From Psychrobium sp051201665 (lineage in GTDB: Bacteria; Pseudomonadota; Gammaproteobacteria; Enterobacterales; Psychrobiaceae), in the NCBI RefSeq assembly GCF_051201665.1, contig NZ_CP179210.1, positions 1,240,001 to 1,304,000 of the forward strand: a stretch of DNA of 64,000 nt, in the 5' to 3' direction. A model generated the notes under the pieces. The model had not been told where the DNA came from. It saw only the letters and a list, made by a program, of their open reading frames with translations, and searched no databases. Below are positions 16,098 to 24,931 of this stretch, piece by piece. Each line of letters starts with the position of its first letter. Within the stretch, counting starts at the first letter, position 1. A program made the translations under genes and the position numbers.

Positions 16098-16173
16098 TGG
16101 TGGACGATACTGGGCTCGAACCAGTGACCCTCGCCTTGTAAGGGCGATGCTCTCCCAACTGAGCTAATCGTCC
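16098..16173 (-). tRNA. tRNA-Val (TAC), copy 5 of 5
   Basis: Identical tRNA body; it is the first intact gene of the array after the promoter at 16290-16317. Confidence 0.97.
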
Positions 16174-16190
16174 GGGTCATATAGTTTTAC

Positions 16191-16239
16191 TTCTTTATAA
16201 GAAGGGTGATGTTCTCCACAATGTGGCACTAATCATCCG
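16191..16239 (-). pseudogene. Degenerate partial tRNA-Val
   Basis: The forward text GGGTGATGTTCTCCACAATG ... CTAATCATCC parallels GGGCGATGCTCTCCCAACTG ... CTAATCGTCC of the intact genes, covering the 5' acceptor strand, D arm and part of the anticodon arm. The T arm and CCA end are missing. It lies in the leader between promoter and first intact tRNA. Confidence 0.6.
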
Positions 16240-16289
16240 ATTTAACAAAACAAGAAAAAGCGTTTGCTGTCTCGTTGTTTCGGAGGCGT

Positions 16290-16317
16290 ATTATAGAGAG
16301 ACTCGATTTAGAGTCAA
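16290..16317 (-). promoter_or_regulatory. Promoter of the tRNA-Val array
   Basis: On the minus strand TTGACT (forward 16312-16317) and TATAAT (forward 16290-16295) are 16 bases apart, followed by a G+C-rich ACGCCTCCG. This fits a strong stringently controlled stable-RNA promoter. Confidence 0.85.
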
Positions 16318-16566
16318 CGCTTTTTTTGATAAATACTATTAAGCGGTGACTTTTACAGCAGGTTGAACAAATTAATTCCATTTTGGCATGATTTCAATCG
16401 AATATTTCACAATCATCAATAAACTTGATTGTAGTTATGGCGTAAATTGCTAAAATGCAGCGCATAGTTAAACCTATTATAGGTATTTGTAGGTTTAATA
16501 CATTATTTGTTCTGTATATCTATTGATGAGTTATCAATAGAGTTTATCCAAAGGTTATTATTGATT

Positions 16567-17976
16567 ATGACAATCAAAACACGTTTTGCTCCTAGCCCTA
16601 CTGGCTATCTTCACGTTGGTGGCGCTCGTACTGCTTTATATTCATGGCTTGTAGCGCAAAAGATGGGCGGTGAGTTTGTATTACGTATTGAAGATACTGA
16701 TATCGAACGTTCTACTCAAGAAGCTATCGATGCCATTATGGAAGGAATGGAATGGTTAGGTTTGGAATGGAATGAAGGTCCATATTACCAAACTAAACGT
16801 TTTGATCGTTACAAAGAGTTAATCACGCAACTAATAGAAGAAGATAAAGCGTATCGTTGTTATTGTTCAACTGAGCGATTAGATAAATTACGCGAAGAGA
16901 AAATGGCAGCAGGTGAGAAACCTCGTTATGACGGTTGTTGTCGTAACCTTGCTGAGCAACCAACGGATGTTGATCATGTTATTCGTTTTAAAAACCCGTT
17001 AGAGGGTGAAGTATCTTTTGATGATCATGTTCGTGACAACATTACTATCGCAAATAGTGAACTTGATGATCTAATCATTCAGCGTACTGATGGCAGCCCA
17101 ACTTATAATTTCTGTGTTGTTGTTGATGATTGGGATATGGGAATTACTCATGTTGTTCGCGGTGAAGACCATATCAATAATACGCCGCGCCAGATTAATA
17201 TCTTACAAGCATTAGGTGCACCGATTCCTGAATATGCGCATGTATCGATGATTTTAGGTGACGATGGTAAGAAATTGTCAAAACGTCATGGCGCTGTTGG
17301 TGTCATGCAATATCGTGATGATGGCTTTTTACCAGAAGCACTACTTAATTACTTAGTGCGTTTAGGTTGGTCACACGGTGAGCAAGAAGTATTTAGTATT
17401 GATGAAATGAAAGAATTGTTTTCATTAGATGCTATTAATAAAGCTGCGTCAGGTTTTAATACTGACAAGTTATTGTGGTTAAACAACCATTATATTAAAA
17501 CAGCAGCGCCTTCACACGTTGCTAAATACCTTTCTTGGCACATGGATGATCAAAAAATTGATACAACCAATGGCCCAGCGTTAGAAGAAATCGTTACCGC
17601 ATTGGGCGAACGCGTTAACACATTAAAAGAGTTAGCTACGCAATCGCGTTATTGCTTTGAAGACTTTGAAGAGTTTGACGCTGGCGCGGCGAAAAAACAT
17701 TTACGTGGCGTAGCAATGGAACCATTGCAGTTAGTGGGTGAAAAACTTAGTGCACTAGAAGACTGGTCATTAGAAAATCTTCATAATGCTATTGATGCAA
17801 CAGCAAGAGAGCTTGAAGTTGGCATGGGTAAAGTTGGTATGCCATTGCGTGTTGCTGTCACTGGGGCAGGGCAGTCGCCATCGCTTGATGTAACATTGCA
17901 GTTAGTAGGTAAAGAGCGCAGTCTTGCCCGTATTGCTAAAGCTGTTGAGTTTTGTAAGGCTCGCTTACAAGCTTAA
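16567..17976 (+). CDS. gltX: Glutamyl-tRNA synthetase
   Basis: This class I synthetase charges tRNA-Glu with glutamate in the cytoplasm. The ATG at 16567 gives MTIKTRFAPSPTGYLHVGG, with the HIGH-type motif at the N-terminus (HVGG); an earlier in-frame start at 16507 adds unrelated residues. The KMSKS motif appears as DDGKKLSKRHG. A zinc-like cluster CYC...DGCC lies near residues 99-125. The length of 469 residues equals the family norm. The neighbours fit: five tRNA-Val genes diverge upstream, and tRNA-Ala plus six tRNA-Glu genes follow, an arrangement also known around gltX of E. coli. Confidence 0.97.
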   Translation: MTIKTRFAPSPTGYLHVGGARTALYSWLVAQKMGGEFVLRIEDTDIERSTQEAIDAIMEGMEWLGLEWNEGPYYQTKRFDRYKELITQLIEEDKAYRCYCSTERLDKLREEKMAAGEKPRYDGCCRNLAEQPTDVDHVIRFKNPLEGEVSFDDHVRDNITIANSELDDLIIQRTDGSPTYNFCVVVDDWDMGITHVVRGEDHINNTPRQINILQALGAPIPEYAHVSMILGDDGKKLSKRHGAVGVMQYRDDGFLPEALLNYLVRLGWSHGEQEVFSIDEMKELFSLDAINKAASGFNTDKLLWLNNHYIKTAAPSHVAKYLSWHMDDQKIDTTNGPALEEIVTALGERVNTLKELATQSRYCFEDFEEFDAGAAKKHLRGVAMEPLQLVGEKLSALEDWSLENLHNAIDATARELEVGMGKVGMPLRVAVTGAGQSPSLDVTLQLVGKERSLARIAKAVEFCKARLQA

Positions 17977-18000
17977 TTTACTTATTGATTAGTAAATGAT

Positions 18001-18028
18001 AAAAAGCATACCTAGGTATGCTTTTTTT
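18001..18028 (+). terminator. Rho-independent terminator of gltX
   Basis: The perfect palindrome AAAGCATACCTAGGTATGC is followed by seven T, 24 bases after the gltX stop. A flanking A run means it could also work on the other strand. Confidence 0.9.
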
Positions 18029-18123
18029 ATGCCTTAAAGTTGCGCTTTGTAGGTGCTTTACGTTTAAAGATTCAACGAACTGCGCATTTTTTTATCGAGT
18101 AGCATTTATTTGATAAAAATGAG

Positions 18124-18152
18124 TTGACTCTTTCACGAGAGGTGCATAGAAT
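18124..18152 (+). promoter_or_regulatory. Promoter of the tRNA-Ala/Glu operon
   Basis: TTGACT (18124-18129) and TAGAAT (18147-18152) are 17 bases apart, followed by a GCGCTCCG discriminator typical of stable-RNA promoters. Confidence 0.8.
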
Positions 18153-18203
18153 GCGCTCCGTTGTAAGGGATGAGTCATCCTCCTGAACAACAAAGTTAGT
18201 AGA

Positions 18204-18279
18204 GGGGCTATAGCTCAGCTGGGAGAGCGCTTCGCTGGCAGCGAAGAGGTCTGCGGTTCGATCCCGCATAGCTCCACCA
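18204..18279 (+). tRNA. tRNA-Ala (GGC)
   Basis: GGGGCTATAGCTCAGCTGGG, anticodon loop CTGGCAG (GGC), T-arm GGTTCGATCCC, encoded ACCA end, 76 bases. Confidence 0.97.
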
Positions 18280-18299
18280 CTAACTAGTTATCGAGATGC

Positions 18300-18375
18300 G
18301 TCCCCTTCGTCTAGTGGCCTAGGACACCGCCCTTTCACGGCGGTAACAGGGGTTCGAAACCCCTAGGGGACGCCA
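18300..18375 (+). tRNA. tRNA-Glu (TTC), copy 1 of 6
   Basis: GTCCCCTTCGTCTAGTGGCC, anticodon loop CTTTCAC (TTC), T-arm GGTTCGAAACC, encoded GCCA end, 76 bases. Confidence 0.97.
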
Positions 18376-18405
18376 ATTGATAACACCGATGATAGTAATA
18401 TATGC

Positions 18406-18481
18406 GTCCCCTTCGTCTAGTGGCCTAGGACACCGCCCTTTCACGGCGGTAACAGGGGTTCGAAACCCCTAGGGGACGCCA
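18406..18481 (+). tRNA. tRNA-Glu (TTC), copy 2 of 6
   Basis: Sequence identical to copy 1. The spacer before it is unlike the other spacers. Confidence 0.97.
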
Positions 18482-18532
18482 CTATTAACATCATCAAAAG
18501 TATTATGCTTATCTGAACAGTAAGCGCAGTGT

Positions 18533-18608
18533 GTCCCCTTCGTCTAGTGGCCTAGGACACCGCCCTTTCACGGCGGTAACAGGGGTTCGAAACCCCTAGG
18601 GGACGCCA
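18533..18608 (+). tRNA. tRNA-Glu (TTC), copy 3 of 6
   Basis: Sequence identical to copy 1, with TTC anticodon and encoded CCA. Confidence 0.97.
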
Positions 18609-18651
18609 ACATATAATACAAATGACATTTTGCTTTGAGTAAAGAAACTGT

Positions 18652-18727
18652 GTCCCCTTCGTCTAGTGGCCTAGGACACCGCCCTTTCACGGCGGTAACA
18701 GGGGTTCGAAACCCCTAGGGGACGCCA
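18652..18727 (+). tRNA. tRNA-Glu (TTC), copy 4 of 6
   Basis: Sequence identical to copy 1, with TTC anticodon and encoded CCA. Confidence 0.97.
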
Positions 18728-18768
18728 CTCTTTATCTTAAGCAAAGCATTTATCAATGCAATTCGTGT

Positions 18769-18844
18769 GTCCCCTTCGTCTAGTGGCCTAGGACACCGCC
18801 CTTTCACGGCGGTAACAGGGGTTCGAAACCCCTAGGGGACGCCA
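18769..18844 (+). tRNA. tRNA-Glu (TTC), copy 5 of 6
   Basis: Sequence identical to copy 1, with TTC anticodon and encoded CCA. Confidence 0.97.
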
Positions 18845-18871
18845 ACATTGCAGATAAATAACAGTCCATGG

Positions 18872-18947
18872 GTCCCCTTCGTCTAGTGGCCTAGGACACC
18901 GCCCTTTCACGGCGGTAACAGGGGTTCGAAACCCCTAGGGGACGCCA
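18872..18947 (+). tRNA. tRNA-Glu (TTC), copy 6 of 6
   Basis: Sequence identical to copy 1. After it, 18948-19229 holds no gene that I can see; a weak inverted repeat CTGTTAACATTCGTTAACAG (18952-18971) follows directly and might aid termination. Confidence 0.97.
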
Positions 18948-19229
18948 ACACTGTTAACATTCGTTAACAGTTCTAAGTAAATAATTTCCAACAATTTAAA
19001 TCATTATTTTAGTCAGATCATACATTTGTATTTTGTTACGTTATTTCTGTGTTAACATTTGTGCTATTGATGTTTTTATCCTATGTCGAAGGTATTAGTT
19101 ATATCTCACTTAGCGATAGGTCAGGTCGTTTTACAATGTTTTTAACAAGGAGCGTATGCTTGATTAGTGCTGTCGGTTTCGATGTTTTGCTGTTAATAAC
19201 CTAGCTGTCTACTCAAAGGCTTATTTTAT

Positions 19230-19769
19230 ATGCGTTTGTTGCCACGTATTGTTATTCTTTTCCTGCTTTATAGTTATTCATACAATGTCATTGGTGTAGG
19301 TATTAACGAACGCGAATACAATATTAAGTCTGCGTTTATTGCCAACTTTATTCGATATACTCGGTGGCAACATTTCTCAAGTGATCAATTTAGATTCTGT
19401 GTTAGCAGCGTTGCTGTAAGTTCTATTTTCTCTTCGCAGCTCGCGAGTGAGGAGTGGTTTGAGCGCAAGCCTACTTTTAAATTTATTGATAGCAATGAAC
19501 TGATTAATTGTGATTTATTGTTCATTGATAAAGAATCGTCCACTCAATGGCGCGGTTATTTAAAAAATACGGAGCATCCCAATCTACTTATTATTAGTGA
19601 AAGTAGGGGAATGAGCCAATCTTCCAGTCATATCAATTTCTTTTTAGCAGATAATAAACTGAGATTCGAAATCAATACTACGCGTGTCGCTTCATCACAG
19701 CTCACTATTAATGCGAGTTTATTACGCTTAGCGCGGATCATCTCAACGGCGGAGGTTGATGATGATTAA
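19230..19769 (+). CDS. YfiR-family periplasmic regulator (DUF4154)
   Basis: The 179-residue protein starts with a signal peptide (MRLLPRIVILFLLYSYSYNVIGVG) and then shows the YfiR pattern: EYNIKSAFIANFIRYTRW near the mature N-terminus, FRFCVSSV, LINCDLLFID and the C-terminal INFFLADNKLRFEINTTRV followed by LTINASLLRLARII. YfiR proteins sit in the periplasm and hold a membrane diguanylate cyclase inactive until redox or envelope stress releases it (family knowledge). The two cysteines could form the regulatory disulfide. The stop overlaps the start of the cyclase gene, so the pair is co-translated. Confidence 0.88.
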   Translation: MRLLPRIVILFLLYSYSYNVIGVGINEREYNIKSAFIANFIRYTRWQHFSSDQFRFCVSSVAVSSIFSSQLASEEWFERKPTFKFIDSNELINCDLLFIDKESSTQWRGYLKNTEHPNLLIISESRGMSQSSSHINFFLADNKLRFEINTTRVASSQLTINASLLRLARIISTAEVDDD

Positions 19770-21003
19770 TAAGCTCTTATTACGTTTATCGATGGGACAA
19801 AAAATTGTTGCGCTGATTGTGTCAGTAAGTATGGTTTCTATCTTAATTGCGATAGCAGGTTTAAGTATTAATGAGTATCGCGCTGCCAAGCAGCGAATGA
19901 CCAAAGAAATTTCAGTGATAAGCGATGTATTAGCCAGTAACATGACTGCTGCTGTGGTCTTTAATGATACGTTGTCGGCGCAAGAGTTACTTGATGCACT
20001 AAAAACTAACGAATTAGTGGAATATGCTCAGGTTGTTAATGATAAATCTGAACGATTTGTTCATTTTGGAAACTCTCAGTTGGCACAAAAGAGCGTTGTT
20101 GATGCGATGGGGTATTATTCTATTTCTACGGATCTTTATATTGATAAAAAATCTGCGGGAACATTGACGCTCGTTGTTAACAATAAACAAGTGAAAGAAT
20201 CGATTCGGGTTTACCTAACCGTTGTTGTGGCAGTTATGTTTATTTCTCTAGTTTTTTCATTCTTATTGTCACTATGGATACAGCGCCGTTTTGCAGCCCC
20301 AATTATAGAGCTTGCAACCCTTGCTGGAGATATTTCTGATTCCGGTGATTATAGTCAGCGCACTACAACGAAGGCATCTGGTGAGATTGCCTTATTGCAA
20401 AATGTATTTAACGACATGCTGGCGAAAACCAATGATCGTGAATTAGCGTTAGAATCGCTGGTTACACAGCGAACTAAAGAATTGGAAATGCTTAATAAGC
20501 AGTTAGAAGCCCAAGCGTATTACGATAACCTTACTAAATTACCCAATCGCGCGTTATACGAAGATCGCTTAAAACAGTCAATTGCACAAGCTAATAGAGA
20601 TAACACCAAAGTTGCGTTGATGTTTATCGATTTAGACAAGTTTAAAGAGGTTAATGATACTTATGGCCATGCAGCTGGTGATGAGCTGTTATGCCAGGTT
20701 AGTCGACGTCTTGAAAAACAGTGCAGGGCAATGGACTCTGTTGCCCGTATTGGCGGCGATGAATTTACTATGTTGTTTATGCTAGCAGAGGATGAAGACG
20801 CCAGTGACATTGCGCGGCGAATTATCGATTTATTTCAAATTCCTTTTAATATTTTAGATCGTCCAATGTTAATGACGATGAGTTTAGGTGTGTCTATTTA
20901 TCCAACACATGGGCAAGATTTTGATGTGTTAAAAGCCAAGGCTGATGACGCTATGTATCAAGCCAAACAAGCTGGGCGTAACCAGTTTTTGATTTACCAG
21001 TAA
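19762..21003 (+). CDS. YfiN-like membrane diguanylate cyclase (HAMP-GGDEF)
   Basis: This enzyme makes cyclic di-GMP from two GTP. The ATG at 19762 lies 6 bases after GGAGG; an ATG at 19759 is also possible. A first membrane helix (IVALIVSVSMVSILIAIAGL), a periplasmic CHASE8-like sensor of about 110 residues, a second helix (VYLTVVVAVMFISLVFSFLL), a HAMP linker (RRFAAPIIELATLAGDIS) and a short coiled coil lead to the GGDEF domain. The active motif GGDEF is intact, and the product-inhibition site RAMD stands five residues before it. The periplasmic part is the expected docking site for the YfiR protein encoded just upstream. Confidence 0.92.
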   Translation: MINKLLLRLSMGQKIVALIVSVSMVSILIAIAGLSINEYRAAKQRMTKEISVISDVLASNMTAAVVFNDTLSAQELLDALKTNELVEYAQVVNDKSERFVHFGNSQLAQKSVVDAMGYYSISTDLYIDKKSAGTLTLVVNNKQVKESIRVYLTVVVAVMFISLVFSFLLSLWIQRRFAAPIIELATLAGDISDSGDYSQRTTTKASGEIALLQNVFNDMLAKTNDRELALESLVTQRTKELEMLNKQLEAQAYYDNLTKLPNRALYEDRLKQSIAQANRDNTKVALMFIDLDKFKEVNDTYGHAAGDELLCQVSRRLEKQCRAMDSVARIGGDEFTMLFMLAEDEDASDIARRIIDLFQIPFNILDRPMLMTMSLGVSIYPTHGQDFDVLKAKADDAMYQAKQAGRNQFLIYQ

Positions 21004-21012
21004 GGATTAGTT

Positions 21013-22971
21013 ATGTTTAAGCATTTTATCTTTAGTTTAAGTCTTGTGTGCTGCATTGCCCATGCAAAGAACTTTCCTATTGAAGATGACTTGATGAAAT
21101 TGATGTCTCTTGAGGTTGAAACAACATCAGCCATGAAACGACCGCAATCAATTGGTGGCACGCCAGCCAGTATTTTTGTGTTGGAGCGACAAGATATAGA
21201 ATTATCCGGTTATACCCGTTTGCCACAATTATTAAAATTGTTACTTGGCGTCGATGCGCGGCGTATCGATAATAACCAATGGGCTATTTCAGTACGTTCT
21301 GCGGCGAGCCGTTTTAATAGCAATGTGTTGGTGATGATTGATGGCCAGACCGTGTCTGATCCTATTATTAATGGTATTTCGTGGGAAGCACTAAATTATC
21401 CGGTTGATGATATTGAACGCATTGAATTGGTGCGTGGCCCAAGCGGTAGTTTATGGGGAAATAGCTCAAACAACGGCTTGTTAAATATTATCACACGTCA
21501 CACGACTGATACGCACGGTATGTTAGTCAAAGCCTCTGTCGGAAATGATGTTGAGCAAGTTGTTGAGCTTCGATATGGTCGCGAGATTAATGACATTAGT
21601 AGTGTTCGAGTTTTTGGCGGCTATATTCGTGGGGGAGAATCACATGCCAAAGAAAAGTTAGGTATTGTTATCCCTCCTAATGATTATACTGACAGCCATC
21701 ATTTAGGCGCGCAATATGATCTGCAATATGCCGAGAAAAGTGCGTTTAAGGCGCAAATTCTACAGAGAAAAAACAGTCGTGGGATTGTCGAGAGGTTAAC
21801 AAACCCTTTAACTAACCGTTTGTACTATAAAAACGGAGAGAGTTTTTCCCGTCATACCAGCTATAACTTACGCGTCGACCATACTTTTGATAGCGGCTTA
21901 AAATGGTATTCGCAGCTTTACGGTAATAACGTTGATTGGGGCGTTGATAGTTCAGATAACTCGCAACGAGTCATTGCGTTTAACTCTGCTGCAAACTATC
22001 AATGGCAACAGCATTTGTTTTCTTTTGGCGGAGATTATGTCTCTAGCGAAGGTGATTTTCCTGATAACAGTTTGAATATAAGACTGAGTGCTATTAATCG
22101 CGGTATCTTTGTTCAAGACGAGCTTAAATTTTTTGATGATCGTCTAAAGCTTATTGCAGGTGTACGTTGGGATTACATGAAATTGATGGATCACTGGGAG
22201 AATTCACCGAGCATTCGTGCCAATTATCAATTTAATGCAATACATTCTATTTGGGGAGCGTATTCAAAAGGTTATCGAATGCTGATAAACACGGATCAGG
22301 CGCTAGAATTTAGTGCACCATTTCCAAACGATACCAATAATACGGCGTTAATAATTAGAGCAAATAGTAAAAATGCCATTGATTATTCTACAACTACGGA
22401 ATTGGGATATCGTTTCATTGAAGATAACTTTAATATCAATCTATCGGCTTTTCATTCAGATCTAGATTCTATCTTTATCGGCAAAATAACTGGTGAATTG
22501 ATTAATGGAGTACCAACGGTTGTTAATACGTTAGTTAATGAAGGTAAGGCGACATCTTACGGTTCTGATCTAGCATTTGGTTGGCAGATATCTCCGACAT
22601 TTAACGCGCTAATTGGTTTTTCGTATCTCGATTATGATCTAGACGAATTAAGTTATTTAGAGGTGAATGTAACCTCACAAGACTATGATAATAGCCAGTT
22701 CTATACGCGCCTTCAATGGTCTCTTCATGAAGACGTCTCAATGCAAATGTTGGCGAAGTTTATTGATGAGCACCGTTGGTTTGATACGCCTGCATACGAG
22801 ATCCTTGATATCTCGGTAAATTGGCACCTTCAAGATAAATTAATCTTAAGCTTAGTTGGCCAAAATCTTACTAACGACGAATTTGTTGAGTTTCCACGAG
22901 ACTCTGAATTGTTCACAACATCGAGCGCCATAGGGCGAATGCTTAACTTGACAATTAAATATGAGTTTTAA
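21013..22971 (+). CDS. TonB-dependent outer-membrane receptor
   Basis: The 652-residue protein has a signal peptide (ending AHAKN), a plug domain (PASIFVLERQDIELSGYTRLPQLL ... VLVMIDGQTVSDPIINGISW ... IERIELVRGPSGSLWGNSSNNGLLNII) and a C-terminal 22-strand barrel ending LNLTIKYEF with the terminal Phe needed for barrel assembly. Such receptors import iron chelates, cobalamin or other ligands with energy from TonB; the ligand here is unknown. The gene begins 9 bases after the cyclase stop, so it shares the operon. In the classical YfiBNR system the third partner is the OmpA-like YfiB, so a receptor in this place is noteworthy. The end overlaps the convergent fapA gene by 4 bases. Confidence 0.92.
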   Translation: MFKHFIFSLSLVCCIAHAKNFPIEDDLMKLMSLEVETTSAMKRPQSIGGTPASIFVLERQDIELSGYTRLPQLLKLLLGVDARRIDNNQWAISVRSAASRFNSNVLVMIDGQTVSDPIINGISWEALNYPVDDIERIELVRGPSGSLWGNSSNNGLLNIITRHTTDTHGMLVKASVGNDVEQVVELRYGREINDISSVRVFGGYIRGGESHAKEKLGIVIPPNDYTDSHHLGAQYDLQYAEKSAFKAQILQRKNSRGIVERLTNPLTNRLYYKNGESFSRHTSYNLRVDHTFDSGLKWYSQLYGNNVDWGVDSSDNSQRVIAFNSAANYQWQQHLFSFGGDYVSSEGDFPDNSLNIRLSAINRGIFVQDELKFFDDRLKLIAGVRWDYMKLMDHWENSPSIRANYQFNAIHSIWGAYSKGYRMLINTDQALEFSAPFPNDTNNTALIIRANSKNAIDYSTTTELGYRFIEDNFNINLSAFHSDLDSIFIGKITGELINGVPTVVNTLVNEGKATSYGSDLAFGWQISPTFNALIGFSYLDYDLDELSYLEVNVTSQDYDNSQFYTRLQWSLHEDVSMQMLAKFIDEHRWFDTPAYEILDISVNWHLQDKLILSLVGQNLTNDEFVEFPRDSELFTTSSAIGRMLNLTIKYEF

Positions 22972-24620
22972 GCATCTTTTAATGGTGCAATCGTAACGGC
23001 GCCATGAACCAAGGTGATCTTTATCGCTTTGTATTGTTGCAATGTTTGAGACTCTTGAGCATCCATAGTGATTTTTACACCGTCATAGAGGGTCTGTTTA
23101 GCGACGATGCTCATTGCGTCCTGCTCGGCTTGAATTTGCTGATTGGCCGTTGCCATCTTCTTTTTTAAATCGACAATAATCGCCACTTTTTTATCGATAT
23201 TTCGCTTGAGTTTATTCAACAGTTGTTTTTGCTCGGCTGAATTTAATGTATTGACCTTATCGTGCGCTGCAATCAATTGTTGTAGAACGGGGAATTCTTT
23301 ATTGAGTGTTGATTGATGGGATTCAATGGACTCGCGAACAGTATCGAGATTTGCGGTGAGTGACAAAACCGTTTTACTGCCCGCGTTACCACCAAGATCG
23401 ATGCATGATATCTTATGCTTAGCCTCAACTGTACCGCCAAAAATGGTACCTTTGGTTAACGCTTTATTAGCAACTATTACACTATCACTTGCCGTAACCG
23501 CGCAATGGAGTAGTTGAGTTTGTGCTTGAACATTAATACCCGCGACCACTTTTGCATACTGCATGTATTGTGCGTTCACTGTGCCAAGCGCTTCGACATG
23601 ACAAGTTAGAGACTCATCTTCGCTGCGTTTTTTACCAAATATACCTTGCTCAACAATAATATTACCGCCGGCAATTAACGTTGCAGAATTGACACAGCCA
23701 CCAATGGTAATATCGCCTTGAGATTTTACCGTCATGCCTTCACACACGTCGCCTTTAACAATTACATTGCCTTTGTAATCGATATTACCAAAACCAATAT
23801 CGACATTTTTAACCTTCAGAACATCATTAATCGCGATAGAGCCTTGATGTAATCGCGGGATCCCTTCAAGTGAGCTGACTAATAAATTGTTATTGTCTTT
23901 TGATACCTCAGTGCCATCTGTGGTTGGAAAGTCAATAGATTCGCCTGCGACGGCTGGCAAAGGCTTACCTAGTACGGTAACCCCTTCAGTACCTAATGTC
24001 GGTGGGATCCGCTCGATAAGTGGCGTATTAGCGGCAACAGTGGCTACTTCACCAAGGTCGTGCATATCAACCTTGCCATTACCTCGTTGTTGAGGCTTAA
24101 GCTCTCGCTCTTCCATGGTGCTGATAAGGATCTTAAATTGGCTATTATCGCCATGGACAGCAGGTTGACCTAGCGCCGCGTCAAATTGGTAAGTTTGACC
24201 CGGTTTGAGCTTCTCTGCGGCTTTTAAATGGCCGGGAAAACTCTCTGACAATATCCCTGCGTTAATACCTTGAAGCTTAATAAAATGCGTTAAATCCTTT
24301 GCTCTAACAGCATTGCCTCCCCAAGGTGCGTTAATTGTGATAACGGCCTTCATATCTTCGTTGGTTATGTCAACAGAGAGGCTTGCATCTTTCGCTTGGG
24401 CAATAACAATATCACTGACGACATCAGCGGTATGATCTCGCGTTAACTTGTTAATCATGTCAGCTGCCTGAGCAATATTCTCATTCAACTCCATCAAATC
24501 ATTATTCTTGAGACGGCGTAAAAGTTGGCAAATTTCGATAGCTTTAATTTCATTGTCTTGCGGTGCGATCGCGATTGAAATCTTATCAGCAGAAATTTCT
24601 AAGGTATCCTGACTTAGCAT
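22968..24620 (-). CDS. FapA family protein (DUF342)
   Basis: This 550-residue cytoplasmic protein has the DUF342 layout. An N-terminal region of about 170 residues is followed by GKVDMHDLGEVATVAANTPLIERIPPTLGTEGVTVLGKPLPA, then a long right-handed beta-helix of short Gly/Val-rich turns (GNIDYKGNVIVKGDVCEGMTV, GDITIGGCVNSATLIAGGNII), and a C-terminal coiled coil (roughly residues 425-510). FapA is named for a role in flagellar assembly in some bacteria, but no flagellar genes are near here, so its function in this organism is open. It converges on the TonB receptor with a 4-base overlap and has no terminator of its own in between. Confidence 0.88.
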   Translation of the reverse strand: MLSQDTLEISADKISIAIAPQDNEIKAIEICQLLRRLKNNDLMELNENIAQAADMINKLTRDHTADVVSDIVIAQAKDASLSVDITNEDMKAVITINAPWGGNAVRAKDLTHFIKLQGINAGILSESFPGHLKAAEKLKPGQTYQFDAALGQPAVHGDNSQFKILISTMEERELKPQQRGNGKVDMHDLGEVATVAANTPLIERIPPTLGTEGVTVLGKPLPAVAGESIDFPTTDGTEVSKDNNNLLVSSLEGIPRLHQGSIAINDVLKVKNVDIGFGNIDYKGNVIVKGDVCEGMTVKSQGDITIGGCVNSATLIAGGNIIVEQGIFGKKRSEDESLTCHVEALGTVNAQYMQYAKVVAGINVQAQTQLLHCAVTASDSVIVANKALTKGTIFGGTVEAKHKISCIDLGGNAGSKTVLSLTANLDTVRESIESHQSTLNKEFPVLQQLIAAHDKVNTLNSAEQKQLLNKLKRNIDKKVAIIVDLKKKMATANQQIQAEQDAMSIVAKQTLYDGVKITMDAQESQTLQQYKAIKITLVHGAVTIAPLKDA

Positions 24621-24931
24621 GGTAATTAGCGTCCGTAATTTTTAATACTTTAGTGTTGTAAAAGTGATACAGATAATCTTTTATGGTTGTAGGTGAGAAG
24701 ATGCATTATTTAAAGGCGTTTTGTCAATTTTAAAACGTTTAAATCACTTAATTTTTTAATTTTTGGTAATTTGGCATGGATATTGTTGATTTGGCGGAAG
24801 ATGATGTGAAAAAGCGTGTGATCAATGCCGCTAAATATCAGTCAAGGCTTAATTAATTGTAATAATGACTATCCTATAACCACATTAAGCGTTATAATTT
24901 GCGCCCTTTTTTTAGCCCGGTACCCAAACAT
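24621..24931. other. Divergent intergenic region between fapA and deaD
   Basis: The region holds the promoters of both genes. A TATAAT at 24893-24898 is a good -10 candidate for deaD, without a clear -35. A 26-codon open frame at 24776-24856 (MDIVDLAEDDVKKRVINAAK...) has no ribosome site and is not called a gene. Confidence 0.5.

Noticed and set aside
15641..16173. Regular direct repeats with about 37-base spacers, CRISPR-like at first sight.
   Set aside because: The repeats are 76-base tRNA-Val genes with full cloverleaf and encoded CCA, and the spacers are themselves repeated, unlike CRISPR spacers.
24776..24856. A 26-codon open frame upstream of deaD as a small gene.
   Set aside because: It has no ribosome site and I recognise no homologue; it may be chance or a remnant.
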